From Microcebus murinus (taxonomy: Eukaryota; Chordata; Mammalia; Primates; Cheirogaleidae), in assembly GCF_040939455.1 (NCBI RefSeq), contig NC_134107.1:10417537-10481536 (forward strand): a stretch of 64,000 nucleotides of DNA, given 5' to 3'. Positions 11,773-23,627 of this stretch are shown in pieces. Position 1 is the stretch's first letter. Every line of letters starts with the position of its first letter. The position numbers and the translations under genes are program-made. Below the pieces are notes generated by a model. That model worked only from the letters and a program-made list of their open reading frames with translations. It did not search any database and had not been told where the DNA came from.

Positions 11773-12420
11773 CCACCACCACCACCGGCATCACCACTAT
11801 CACCACTGCTACCACCATCATCAGCTTCGTTGCCACGGCCACCAGCTTGACCACCATCACCGATGCCACTTACAACAGCATCGTCATCAGCGTCACCACC
11901 GTGAACAGCACCACCATGGCCACCACCGCCGCCAGCGTCACCACTGCTGGCGTCAACACCACCATCATCAGCATCGTTGCCATGGCCACCAGCTTCACCA
12001 CCATCACTGATGCCACTTACAACAGCTTTGTCATCAGCGTCACCACCGTGAACAGCACCACCATGGCCACCACCACTGCCAGCGTCACCACTGTTGGCGT
12101 CAACACCACCATCATCAGCATCGTTGCCACGGCCACCAGCTTGACCACCATCACCGATGCCACTTACAACAGCATCGTCATCAGCGTCACCACCGTGAAC
12201 AGCACCACCATGGCCACCACCACCGCCAGTGTCACCACTGTTGGTATCAACACCACCACCATCAGCATCGTTGCCATGGCCACCAGCTTCACCACCACTG
12301 TCACCGACATCACTAACAGTGGCATCATCACACCATTACCTCCGTGACTAGTGTGATTACGGCCGCCACCATCAGCAGGACCCCTACCAGCATCACCACC
12401 CCTGATCCCCAACTCCAACA
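11773..12420. repeat. ACC-rich tandem repeat with 147 bp period
   Basis: The motif TCAGC(T/A)TCGTTGCC recurs at 11821, 11968, 12115 and 12262, exactly 147 bp apart each time. Each unit is made of ACC/ATC trinucleotides with few substitutions between copies. Because 147 is 49 codons, a Ser/Thr-rich frame stays open at 11847-12347 on the plus strand. Flanking sequence is simple CAC/ATC repeat. I do not regard it as a gene. Confidence 0.95.
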
Positions 12421-12499
12421 CCACCAAATCCCAGCACCCCGGACGCGGGCTGACGCCCTGGAGCCACCCCAGCCCAGTGGAGGAAGGGAACGGACCCTC

Positions 12500-12600
12500 A
12501 GCTCAGACGTATCTATGTTTGGGTCCCAGCTCGGCCACCCATGAAACGTGCTTCTCCGAGCAAGTCACTCACCATCTCTGACCGTCATCGCTATAGCGGG
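12500..12600 (+). mobile_element. MIR fragment
   Basis: GGGTCCCAGCTCGGCCACCC and GAGCAAGTCACTCACCATCT match the MIR core, decayed. Confidence 0.5.
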
Positions 12601-12968
12601 CAAACATCCCCCGTCCCCTCCTCCCAAGCTCGCGTGAAGGTCACACGAGTTATCTAAAAACCAAAGGTCAGAGGTCAGGGGACGTGACTGCAGGGACAAG
12701 GTTTGCCCTGAGAAGGCCGGAACGACAACGTCACATGCGTGCAGCACGGGTGTGGGCTGAGCCAGCAGGGGCTCCATACGGCTTGCCAGCGAGGATGGGC
12801 GGATCTTAGAACTGGACCTGGTGTTGAAGAGCAAGTCGTGGCCGCCAAGGGGACAGGCGCCCAGCCTGGGGCGGGTGTGGCTGAGGTGTTCCCTCCTCAC
12901 TATCCCCTCTTATCTATGGCCACGGACAAGGAAGCTCAAAGGACAGCATCACTAGTCACTCGTGAACA

Positions 12969-13332
12969 CAGTGGCCCCTTCTTAGCTGTGGCTTTGCTTT
13001 CCACGGTTTCAGTTACCTTGGTCAACCATGGTCCGAAAATATTAAATGGAATAGTCCAGCAAAAAACACTTCAGAAGTGTTCAACCGTGTGCCATTCCGA
13101 GTAGGGTGGACTTTTGCACCCTCCTGCTCCATCCCCCTGGGACATCTCTGTGCGTCGGTCCAGCACATACGTGCTGTCTACACCACCTGCCGTCAGTCGC
13201 TTAGCAGCGGGCTCGGTTATGAGACTGAAGAGCTCAGTGCATGCCGTGGGGGGTTCGGTCCCACCAGCCGGTTCAGGCATCTGCCGGGGGTCTAAGAACA
13301 TGTTCCCCAGGGATGACAGGGGACCGCGGCAG
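12969..13332 (+). mobile_element. Tigger-like (TcMar) internally deleted DNA transposon
   Basis: It starts CAGTGGCCCCTTCTTAGC, then TTCCACGGTTTCAGTTACC, TCCGAAAATATTAAATGG, and closes TTCAGGCATCTGCCGGGGG with TGTTCCCCAGGGATGACAGG. The outer parts match a Tigger family element and the transposase gene is absent, so it is a non-autonomous copy. Confidence 0.75.
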
Positions 13333-16229
13333 TCACAAAACATTCAGCAAAACCACAGGTCACCATCATTTTCCCATTCAGCCCTGGCTGGATTTGGGGA
13401 CAGGGCTTTTCAACTCCAAGTGGCTGCTGGAGCCCCCGACAAGGCCATTCAGGGGTGTCCTACGGGGGACAGGAAGGGGCAGCTTGAGAGCTGCAGGGAA
13501 GCCGTGTGTGTGCTCAGCACTCATGCGGGACTCCTGGGGGAGGAGCGAGCCCGCCAGAAATGCGCAGGGTCTGAGGGAGACCAAGAACGGACACCGTCAG
13601 CCCGCGAGTCTCGGTGCTCGGGCAGTCGGGGGACATTGCTCAGCGTAAATGGGAACGTTCCTGGAGAGCGGCCACCACTCTGGCAAATTAGGGAGTGGCT
13701 GGAAAGGGGGGTCCCCGGTAGGGATCCCAAACGGGAACAGCCTGTGGGAAGAGGGAATCGGGAATCTGGGGGGAGGGGTCGGCTCGCGTCCCAGCCTGGA
13801 CTCATGTGACATGCGTCGCCTCCCTGACCGACACGGATCACGACGGAGGCCGGGGTGAGGCAGTCTCTCTCCTCTCTCCCTGGGGCTCCACGGAAAAGCA
13901 GCCAGGACACATCACCCACCACGCCTCCCGTCAGTGCCCTCTCTGATCTAGACCTCGTCCTTGGGGATAGCTTCTAGAAACTTCAGAGAGCCACGGGGAC
14001 CGGTTCTTACACACAGCCCTGCCTCATCTTCCTGACAGTCAAGGGAGGGACGGCTAATACTACACACACACACCCGTGACCCAGTCAGGAACCCTCACCG
14101 GGGACCCAGCTGGAACATTCTAGAAGCCACTGCACAGGGAATCCCCTACCCCCCGTCACTTCCTTGGTGGTCACTGCTGCCGCTGGAGGATCCTGACCCC
14201 CGCGGGCCCTGGCGGTGTCTACGGCTCACAGCACTGCGCGTCACGCCGGGCGTTAGGGACGTGGCGTCTCGCTCCCAGGTCCGAGCTGCCCGGCCGCGAG
14301 GCCGTCACTCCTCCCTCGGCAGCTCCCGGGTGACCAGATCTGCCATCTCTGGGGGTCGGGGATACTACGGGATATTTTATCTTTGTTTCTCAGTGGAGAT
14401 CCACCCTCAGGGCATCCCCGATTTCAGTTCCGTTTGCAGAACTCCAAGGAGAAAGGATCAATCCATCACCCTGAATGCTCACACGGGGAGAGCAGCGGCT
14501 TGGGAGACGGAGGAAGGGGCCTACGGTCGCCGGCGGGGCAGAAGTGACCCTCCTGTCGGGGCCAGCGTCACGGGGCAGCCTTGCCGGCTGCAGCACCCTG
14601 CCACTCAGCCGGCGCCGATCCAGGTTTGGCTGGAACGTACTTTGTAGACGCGGCTGACACTGGCAATCCATCGACCTTAAGTAAATATCTTCCTCAATAA
14701 CGTACACAGGCGTTTTTCAATCAGTTAAAAGGCCTCAAGGGCAAAACCGAGGTCTCACTGGGGAGAAGACTCTGCCCCGAGACTGCCGCGCGAGCAGCTG
14801 CCCGAGAGCCCCAGCTGCCCTGCCCTGCGGGGTCACACCTGCCCACGGTCGTGTGAGCCAGTTCCTCGAAACGAACCTCCTAACATGCACGCTGCCTCCG
14901 TGTCGATGTCGGCACCTGTGTCCCACCAGTTCTCCGCAGAAGCCTGCCTCACGCCGCCACAAGACCTGGCTCCCGGCCGGGGACCTCGCGGCCCAGCGTC
15001 TGCAGCGTGCAGGCCACGTGGCCTGTCCTCCACAGGCCGTGACGTGTGTCTCCTCTGTGCCCAGCCTTACACGACAGGGCGGGGGTTCTTCCGGCTCTCT
15101 CTCTGCACCTGCCGGCGGGAGGCAGAGGACCCTAAGACCCCTGGGGCTGACGGGGCCACTCCGTGGAAGGGCCTGGACGCCTCGGTGACAGAGTGGACAA
15201 AAGCCTGCGGACCAGGGAGAGCACGCTGGTGGCTGCCCGGCAGGAAAGGAACGTGCGCTGCAGTAAGCTGCCAAGGTCGAGGGCTTATTTGTTACAGCAA
15301 CGGACCTCACGCTACCAACGCACATGCGTGGGCAGTTGCGGAGTCCAGACAAAAGCAGCACCGCCTGGTCTCCTTTCTGCAAGCACAGTGGACCGTCCGA
15401 CACGAACTCCGTCCTGGAGAGGCACCAGGCAGGAGCCAGAACAGCAAGGTGCCGTCCCTGCCCTCAAGTGGCCTGCACTCTGGCAGGCCGGGGTGGCCGG
15501 GGGACATGCTCGTCATCAACCAGCAGTCTCCCAGAGCGCCGCCCCCCGCCAGCACTCCTCACGTGCACAGCACACGGCCGGCGTGGCGCTGTGCCGTCAG
15601 GCCTCCAGGCTGGTGCACGCAGAGAGGTGAGATCGTGTTAACTGGGGCACACCTGTCTCTCATGCACAGTCAAAACAAAAGCCACAGTCACAACCTGCCC
15701 CCGACTTTTCACACGCATCCTCTGGAGCCTGCACGTTCCGGAGGCAGAAGCCCACTGAGCGCTGCTGCTGGCGTGTGGGGGAGCCCGCCGGAGGCTGCGG
15801 AGCTGAGAAGCCTGGATTTGTCTCTGCTCCTCTGCAGCTCCGGGCGGACACACGTGAGGGCCAAGCCGTGGCGGTCAGCCTCCAGGACCGCCGCCCCGGT
15901 CACCCCGTGCAGGAGGCTGCTACAGGGCAAAGCTCGGGGTGTGGGGAGTCACGAAGAATGAGTCACAGTCCCAGCCTGGAGACTCCCTGTCTGGGTGCTC
16001 CTGGGGGCTGAGACGGGGGTGCTCGTGTGCCCAACGGGGGTGAAAATCCCTGTTCTGCCTGCTCCCCACAGTCGGGTGAGACAGCGCGCGGGAAGCCCGC
16101 TGGAAACAGTGAAGCCCCAAACGCACACCGTCCGAAGAAGTCAGAACTAAGGTTCAGGTCAGTAAGCACATTATACATTAGAGGCGTAACTACCAAACTG
16201 TCGTGGAACTGAGCCAAACCTGCATCATG

Positions 16230-16520
16230 TTTTAAAAGAGGGTCTTACTCTGTCGCTCGGGCTGAAATATAGTGGAAGGATCACAGCTCACTGCAGCCTC
16301 CAATGCCTGGGCTCAAATGATCCTCCCGTCTCAGCCTCCTGAGTAGCCGGGACTACAGGCACATCACCATGACCAGCTATTTTTAGTTTTTTGTTTTTTT
16401 TTTAGAGATGGGGTCTCGCTATGTTTTCCAGGCTGGTCTTTAACTTCTGTCCTCAAGTGATCCTTCAGCCTTGGCCTCCCAAACTACGGGGATTATAGGC
16501 GTGAGCCACCACGTCCAGCC
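16230..16520 (-). mobile_element. Dimeric Alu SINE, old J-like copy
   Basis: Read on the minus strand, this begins GGCTGGACGTGGTGGCTCAC and shows left arm, A-rich linker (plus-strand T run near 16395-16405), right arm and a decayed A-rich tail. Plus-strand landmarks are GGCCTCCCAAA, ATTATAGGCGTGAGCCACC and CTCACTGCAGCCTCC. Dimeric 7SL-derived Alu occurs only in primates, so this is the strongest species clue. Divergence from consensus by eye is high and no AluS or AluY hallmark is apparent, so it is an early copy. It lies in the same orientation as SHANK2. Confidence 0.93.
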
Positions 16521-17030
16521 TGAACTTGTATCACTGAATCAACCAATCCACCAGGGTCACCATCTGACTCTGCTGTTAGTTATCCCCTGTCTAATGACCG
16601 TCACCAGGTGACAAGGACTCAGTTGGCCCCATTCACAAGCATCAACTGCCCGAGCAGCCACTTCTTCACTGTGTTGCTCATTCCTTGAATCATGGACGTA
16701 TTTCATTTAATGTCCATGAATGGGATTTACCAACTAAATATTCACTCCACAATAAAACGGTGGTGCCACACACCACAGAAACACACACACAGAAACAACT
16801 TCCGAGGGCTCAAACAAGGCTGTGTAGAAAAGAGCTTGCTAATTGAAAACATTTAAAAAATATTTTGTACCATCTTACCTATTCCATGTGTATTCAAGGT
16901 CTGCTAATTTCAACATCCAAAAAAGCTACAAAAAGCACTAGCGTGAAAGAAAAAAAATGTCCATTTTTTTGGATCTTAAACGAAGTGGACTTCATTTAAG
17001 ATCTAAAAACCCTTTTACTCATTAAAGACA

Positions 17031-17264
17031 TACAGTGCACCCTTGAAAGACATGTGTTTGAACTGTGCAGGTGCACGTATATTCAGATTTTTTTTCAACC
17101 AAATGCAGGCTGACAATACAGTATCCGCAGGATATAAAACCCGCATGTACAGAGAGCTGATTCTGTTTACACCGGTTCTACAGGGCTGACTGCGGGACTT
17201 GAGTATGTGCAGATTTCAGCATTTGGGGGGCAGGTGGGGGTTGCAGTCCTGGAACCGACGCACA
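17031..17264 (+). mobile_element. Short Tigger-like DNA transposon
   Basis: It opens TACAGTGCACCCTTGAAAGA with TTTGAACTGTGCAGGTGCAC and ends GACTTGAGTATGTGCAG with TCCTGGAACCGACGC, as in short TcMar-Tigger relatives. The middle is deleted or diverged. An L1 tail follows directly. Confidence 0.6.
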
Positions 17265-18178
17265 ATAGGTAGAAAATGAAAAGGCAAGTCACAGACTGGG
17301 AAAAATATTTGCAACACATATCTGACAAAGTACTTATAAGCGGACTATCTAAAGAACTCTTACAAATCAGTAAGGGAAAGATAAACATCCCAGTTAAATA
17401 TAGACAAAAACTGAAAGAACCTAAACATATAGCAAATAAGCATATAAAAAGTGTTCAATAACACTAGTCACCAGAAAAATGCAAATTATTCCCACAATAA
17501 GATGCCACTTCAAACCCATTAGGATGGCTGTAATTAAAGAGGCTGATGTTATTAAATGTCGATGAGAAAAGGGAGCAACTGGAACTCTCCTATGCTGCTG
17601 GCAAGAGCATGAAATGGGACGGCCGTTTGGAGACCCGTGTGGCACTTTTTCATAAAACTAAACACACTCTTCCCATGTGACCCAGCAGTTTTCCACCTGG
17701 AGAAATGGAAACTACGTCCGCAGAGAATCGTACAAAACCTTCCCTGCCCCTTTGTTTGTATTAGCAATCCACACGCCCATCGTCCGGAGAACGGGCAAGC
17801 TGCGGTATAAACGGGGAACCGGAAGTGTTCTCAGCAATGCAAATTCACAAACTACTGGTGCCCGCAGTAAAACAGCCGACAGCACAGGAGTTAGGTTGGG
17901 TGAAAGAAGTCAGGCCCAGGAGAACAAGCTGTGGGGTCCCATCTAGGTGAAATCCAACAACAGGCAAAGCTGATCTATGGTGACAACAATCAGAATCGTG
18001 CCTGCCTCTGGCTGGGAGGCAGCCTGAGAGAACTTCCCGGGGTGAGGAAAATGTTTTGTATAGCTCAACTGCATTGGAGACACAGGCGTGTACATTTGTC
18101 AAAATGGATTATTCTTGTAATCTGTGCATTCTACTGTATGTGGATCGTACATCTATAAAAGATGTTAATAAAAAAGGT
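17265..18178 (+). mobile_element. L1 ORF2 end and 3' UTR
   Basis: A broken ORF2 is visible, including the peptide ADWEKYLQ-like WEKYLQHISDKVLISGL (17300-17355), then AAATGCAAATTATTCCC, GGATGGCTGTAATTAAAG, GTGACCCAGCAGTTTTCCAC and a 3' UTR ending in an ATAAAA-rich tail. Several frameshifts and stops show that it is dead. It directly follows a Tigger-like element. Confidence 0.88.
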
Positions 18179-18370
18179 GGTGTTAAGTCATAATCTTAGA
18201 AAGCCCAGGGTGAATAGGAACCGCTCTGGAGCCCTCCCTACCCTCCTGTCTCTTTGTGCTGTTCTCCGGGGGGGGGGACCTGGCTCCCCCCAGGGTGCAG
18301 GGAAGCCTTCCCCATCTGACTCACGGCCTCCGAGTGACAGTAGAGTTATTATGTTCATTTTCTCACCGTC

Positions 18371-18685
18371 TGTGTTAGGCAGAAGGATGGCTCCCCACAA
18401 AGATACCCACGTCCTAATCCCCCGAACCTGTGGACATGTCACCTAGACACAAAAGGAGATCAAGGCTGCCAATCAGTTGACCTGTCCTGGATGAGTCAGG
18501 TGGGGCTAACCGCACAGTGGAAAAGGAGGAGGAAGAAGGGACAGGCAGAGAGACACACGAAAGAAAGACGAAGGGGCCACGTACCAAGGACCACTATAGC
18601 CCCAGGAAGCTGGAAAACACAGAAAAATGGATTTTCCCTTAGAGATTCCAGAAAGGAACACAGCCCTGTGGACACCCAACATCAG
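18371..18685 (+). mobile_element. MaLR-like LTR fragment
   Basis: GATGGCTCCCCACAAAGATA, CCACGTCCTAATCCCCCGAA, CCTGTGGACATGTCACC and GGGGCCACGTACCAAGGA follow the order of an MLT1-type LTR. The right end is truncated. Confidence 0.6.
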
Positions 18686-19889
18686 CCACGGTGACAGCCA
18701 CGCCTGCATCGCCCAGGTGGAGAATCTGCTTTATCGCGGATGCTGCCCTGCAGAGCAGAGCGTGGGCAGGAGCAAGAACACCCTTCTAGGAATCTCTGCT
18801 CCACCACGATGACTTCTTCCCACAACAAACACAAGCCACCACCCCTCTGGAAGCTCCTTCCACAGGACGTGCCCCAGCCTGGCAGGCTCCACCTGGTCCA
18901 CCTGCCCCGTGCAGGCACAGAATCAGTGGGGCCGTGGGGCAACGCTGGCAGGTGGGCAGGAAGAGCCCACGACAGAGAGGAGGCGGCAGGCTGCTCCAAG
19001 TGGCCCGCCTTTTCCTGCCCGCTCTCCGGGGAGCTGCTCTTCTCCAGGGGATGGAGACGGCAGGAAGACCCCAAGGCTTCCAGATCCAGGCGTGGCAGGA
19101 CCCGCAACACCACGAAAGAGTGGAGGGCGGGGCGGTCCAGCGCAGCTCTGAAATAGTGCTGGGGCGGGGGAGGTGCAGGGCCAGCTCAGGAAGAGGAGGG
19201 CCGGCTTTCCCTCCGGGTCAGGAGGGCCACAGGACAGTGCGTCAGGCGACCAGGGGTGGAGGGCTGAGCTCACAGGCTTTGCCCTTCACAGAGAAGAGGG
19301 GCTGGGCAGGCCGCTCCCAGGAGAGGGCGGGTGGGCACTGGCAGGGCCAGGAGGTCCAGTCTGCATGGGGGGGCTCAGTGTTTTTAGCTTCACACCCAGA
19401 GAAACATGTTCACACTCCTTGCTGACCATCGACCCACCCAGGCAGAGCACGTCCCAGTGTCCCTTGCAAGGTTGAGTTTGGGACATGTCCTACCTCCGTA
19501 CCCCTACAGTACCATCTGCAGTCTGAGCCTGGGCAGGGAGCAGGTGAGGAGCTGCAAGAGTACACCCCCCCTGCCCAAATTCAAGTCAAGAGCTCAGACA
19601 GAAAACCTGTCGAGCCCCGTGACAAAGACTGCAAAGCCAGCCAGGTCCACGGAGACCCAGTGGACTGGGAGACAGCGCCAGGCTTTGCAGAGCAGATGAT
19701 CGGGGGCAGGGGGCTACCTGGTGAGCACCTAGACTGAGAACCTCAAAAACGGGGCAAAAGACACATCTGAGCAGAGCTCAGAGGCCACAGGGTCTGCCCA
19801 AGGACACACGGCAAGGTCAGTGACCACAGCGTGCATGTGGCTGCTTCCGACACGTGCACGGCGAGCCTGGGATTCTACAAAAAGCCAGA

Positions 19890-20150
19890 AACCGCTCACA
19901 CACACGTGCACCGATTTCTTCTCACAAGACAGGGCTTCGCTTTTCCCCGACTCTCACATGCATATTTTTTTTTCCTCGGTAACCGCTTTACATAAGTGGT
20001 CTCCTCTTAACATTTTAATCAATGCAATCTTTTGGCAATCAATTTAAAAGTGATTTTCAGCAAGCGCTATATCTGGAAGTTCTCAGAGAGATGCTGGGAC
20101 GGCTTCCCGCCTCGAAACACCCAAGTCTTTCGAGCAGTTTTCACGGGGGC
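19890..20150. promoter_or_regulatory. Possible conserved element after SHANK2 exon 4
   Basis: AT-richer unique sequence 390-650 bp downstream of exon 4 in the gene direction, containing CATTTTAATCAATGCAATC and GGCAATCAATTTAAAAG. No repeat match is evident. Confidence 0.25.
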
Positions 20151-20540
20151 GTTCAAGGTGCGGCTCCCGGGGAGGCACGGGAGGTTCTCGCCTGCAAGTG
20201 GGGAGCTGCCTGTTTTACGACATTGCCACAAGAGATCGGAAAAGAAGTTCAACCAACCCCCTCCCAAGCCTCTCCCTGACGGCTGGAACACACGGGCCAA
20301 GTTTTCTGGGACGTGCGCAGAGCAGCCTTTTCACTGAAAGCTTCCACACCATCTTGTACGGCGTTTCTGGCTGGGGCGGAGCCCAGGGGAATGGAATCTG
20401 CCTCCAAAGATCTGGAGCAACCCTGGGTCTGCGGCACAGCCCCCCACCACGGCGCGGCGGCCGTGTCCTGCCACAGGCGCTGGCGTCGCGGACGGCGCCG
20501 GCGCAGCAAGGGTGGGCCAGCAACGCGGCGCCCGCCTTAC

Positions 20541-20654
20541 CTGCCTGGCCGTCCCGGGGCCTGCACTGGACTTCCTCCACGCACTCGGCCGGGAACCACC
20601 CGGTGTGGCCGCGGGCGCTGCCTTCCCAGAAGCCGCCTTCGCCGATGCTCAGCA
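20541..20654 (-). CDS. SHANK2: SHANK2 exon 4, C-terminal half of the SH3 domain
   Basis: The exon opens with TG, completing the Val codon split by intron 3, and reads VLSIGEGGFWEG then SARGHTGWFPAECVEEV and QCRPRDGQA. It ends with the first base of the next codon. The acceptor is a clean pyrimidine tract ending CTCTAG and the donor is GTAAGG. FWEG and GWFPAECVEEV are the n-Src-loop/distal region and the last strand plus 3-10 helix of the SH3 fold; the Trp-Phe-Pro of the canonical WFP signature is present. The segment is almost identical to human SHANK2 as I recall it, with Thr for Ile after RGH and Arg for Lys after VQC. The next exon, leading into the PDZ domain, is not within the 20.5 kb to its left. 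Confidence 0.96.
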
Positions 20655-20797
20655 CTAGAGCGACAGAAAGGGAGAGGAGTTAGTGGGGGCCGGGGGTGGG
20701 GGGAAGGGGCGAGCAGCGCAAGGGGGGTCGGGCAGAGGCAGGAGTGCCAGCGTCTCCTTGGCCAAGCCCCGCCCTCTGACCACGCCTCCTTCAGCCA

Positions 20798-20827
20798 AGG
20801 AGGAGGAGGAGGAGGAGGAGGAGGAGG
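20798..20827. repeat. GGA microsatellite near SHANK2 exon 4
   Basis: About ten GGA units, with the pyrimidine strand on the SHANK2 sense strand. It lies about 150 bp upstream of the exon 4 acceptor. Confidence 0.95.
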
Positions 20828-22299
20828 GGCCCTGGCAGAGCGTCCCCTCCAGCCCACAGGTGTCCCTCGCCCGTTAGGTGACGGGAAGAGAACGAAGCAC
20901 TGACGTCCTCGTGGCCATGCACGTCCCACGCCTCGTGCCAGAGCATTGAGGTCTGCGGCCGCCATGTGGCATCTCTGGGTGTCCCACGTGGGACAGGACA
21001 GGGGTGACTGGCTGTCCCCACCACCATTGACTCCGGATATAAACGTGGGGCCACCTCAAAGGGGAGAGGAGACGACGAGGTCACGCCTGCCCCGAGAGCC
21101 TGGGGAGGGCCGGGGCAGAAGAGCCAGGGAGAATAGCCGCCGTCCCGCTCGGTCTGGGTCCTGGAACCCAGCTTGAAGAACGAGATCCCAGCGAAAGGCA
21201 GAGAAGCAGCCGCGCGATACTGTCTTGACTCCAAACGGAAAGGGCTGATTGACAGGCTCGTTTGGAAGTCCTGGCCCACCGTCGTGCCATGCCGGCTTCA
21301 TAGTTACGTGGTTGCTGGCAAGGATGGGGGATTTCTTTCCAATTTGTGGTTGAAACAAACCAATCTGCTTAGACAGCAAGGATGGCTGTGTCCTAGCAAC
21401 CTGTCCTGGAGGACCCTCGTGCACAGCTGGGCAGGTGCGGCCACCCCAGCCTGCAGGGTGGGGGGCTGGCGAGACCAGGAAGAACCATCCCCCCAGCCCG
21501 GCGCCACCGTGGTAATGTCAGCTGGAAGCACAAAGCGTATCTGCTCTCACGCTCGGCTGCTGAGCAGGGGTGGGAAACCCAAGCCCAAAGACACCGGGGG
21601 TGGGGGAATGTCACCAGGACCCTTCACAATGCCCCCTCGCCCCACTGTGACAAACACTTTGGCCGTAACGGCAGAGCTTGTGGTGGCAATGCAGGAAAAG
21701 GGGGATCTTTCTATGTTGGGACTCTGGTGCTGGGGACCCCCCCTCGTACCCTTGGCCCCCCAGATGTGCAATGGAGAATCAATATAATCTCTCCAAGCTC
21801 CACGTTCCTCTAAATTACTCCAGATCTGCGGGCACCACTGCGCAAAGAGGGATCAGGGCACCGAAAGTGTTTTCCTCTAGCCTCTTTTTAACCTCAGAGG
21901 CCAGATAAAGAACCACTCAGCCCACGACTTTGAAAGTTAATGGAACTGAAAATCCTGGCTTTGTAAGTTCTTGCCTAATAATCCAAAGAAACGACCTTAC
22001 TGAAATAGACAAGCAGCATCCCAGGTGACCAGGATAATCGTAACCGCCTGAAGCCATTTCCTCCCCAAATCACTGCTGCACCCTGAGGCTCCACTCGGCC
22101 TGGCTGCCCAGCACGAAGTCCCAGCAGAGTCCTGAGTCTGAGAGGGTCATCGGAGCACAGCCTGGGGCCACGATGGGGGGTCGGGGACCCGCCCCTGGGC
22201 CGTATGAGCTAGTACCCACGTACAGACACGCCCTCCTATTGCCCAGGCTGCGGGCAGGTCATTCTGCTGTTTTACAAGGGTGGGGAGAAGGGACCGAGC

Positions 22300-22460
22300 A
22301 GGTAGAGATTAAAATCTTCTTCGGTGGAAGCTCTGCCACACCTTATCTATGTGACACTTGGGGCAGCTTCTTAATCGCTCTGTGCCTCGGTTTCCTCATT
22401 TGTCAGATGTTAGCTCACAGCATTGCTATGTGTAGAACAGGCACATTAGCCAGAATGGGA
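22300..22460 (+). mobile_element. MIR SINE
   Basis: GCTCTGCCACACCTTATCTA, CTTGGGGCAGCTTCTTAATC and GTGCCTCGGTTTCCTCATTT are a clear MIR core, followed by a degenerate 3' part. Confidence 0.85.
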
Positions 22461-23614
22461 AGAGGACTGCATCACCCCTGCTCGCTTCCTCCCAACTCCC
22501 TCCCCGGGAGAACAATGCACTCTAGCTCCATGTTTAACCTCTACCCAGCACAGGCTCCTGGGCGTGTTCCTGCCGTCAGGAGACCAACAGCAGACGTGAA
22601 AGGCTGCTTACAGTGGCGTGAGAGCACGAGAGATTCACGCAACAGAGCAGAGGGGACGCCCTGAAAAGAGTTGTTACCTTCGGGGACATGGGGGAAGAGA
22701 AAACAGGATCTGTGCTGAGACCAGATGCAGGACCGGGGATGTGGAGGCCAGGGGCCACTCCTGGGTGTCTGGCTGTGCAAATGGCAGCTGGTGTCCTCTT
22801 TGGAGACGGGGAGGAAGAACGTGGGGGTGGGGAGAGGACGTGGAGGCAGGACTCTGGGGTCCCCTTCTGAGCATCCTGTGCCTCCAGCAGGCAGCATTTC
22901 ACAGGCTCATCTGCTCCTAAGTAGCCACGCGTGAGTCCTGCACACACATGTGCTGGGCCCTGGGGCGCACATCTGGGCTCTCACACTCGCGTTTTTGCCT
23001 GCAGGGCAGGTTTCAAATGCTTCCCTGATGGGAACACCTGCATGCAGGTAGGAAGGGCTGCTCCTTACACGGAGAAGACGGAGCTAGGTGTGGCTCCTAT
23101 TGAAAAGTGAAAGCTTGGCACCCGTGCACCGAGAGGTGCAGGACAAGAGGCGTCCTCTCCATGGTGTGGAACAAGGAAGAGCTCCGGACCGGGAGGCGAG
23201 AGACTTGGGTCCACCGCCAGGATGCTGAGGGACCTGGGGCGGGGTCCCCCACTCTCTCTGTGGCCTCACCTTCTCCTTGGGCAGCACAAGAGAGCCAGGC
23301 CAGGAGGATTCTGGAATTCCACCTTCCCCACTGCAACCCCCTCGGGCTTCAGATGCACCAGAGAGGGCTCTGTCCCCGGCCCCCAGATGAGCAGGGGAGC
23401 AAGGACCCGCAGGACTGGCTCTACCGCAAAGGAGCAGGCGAGGATTGTCCCAGCCAAGCCCGGGGGGCAGAGGCAGGCTGAGAAGCAAGGCGGGGGCAGG
23501 GCAATGACTGAAATGGGTCTCAAGAGGCTGAGGAAGCTCCAGGAGAAGAGGCAGGTGCTCCGAAGGGCAGGACAGAGAATGGGGTGAAAGCACCATGCCC
23601 AAAGCATTGCCACT

Positions 23615-23627
23615 GGGGGGGGGGGGG
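23615..23627. repeat. G13 homopolymer
   Basis: Thirteen consecutive G bases in intron 3. Confidence 0.9.

Larger units (their letters stand above)
1..20540 (-). other. First 20.5 kb of the intron after SHANK2 exon 4
   Basis: The intron begins GTAAGG right after exon 4 and runs off the left edge, so its acceptor is not seen. It holds two L1 3' ends (1322-2540), CCAT repeats, LTRs near 5104, 8390 and 18371, an L1 split by an LTR near 8195-9205, a 147 bp tandem repeat, two Tigger-like elements, an L1 tail and a dimeric Alu. I see nothing in 1-1320 (apart from a TATAAATAAA-containing stretch near 880 that could be an LTR end), 2540-3770, 9210-11770 or 13335-16225. Large open frames there (up to 439 codons) reflect GC-rich DNA. 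Confidence 0.8.

Noticed and set aside
11847..12347. Ser/Thr-rich 166-codon open frame resembling a mucin
   Set aside because: The frame is kept open by the 147 bp period. There is no signal peptide, and the flanks are simple repeat.
14885..15961. Open frame of 358 codons on the plus strand
   Set aside because: Composition-driven; no recognisable motif and no promoter or polyadenylation context.
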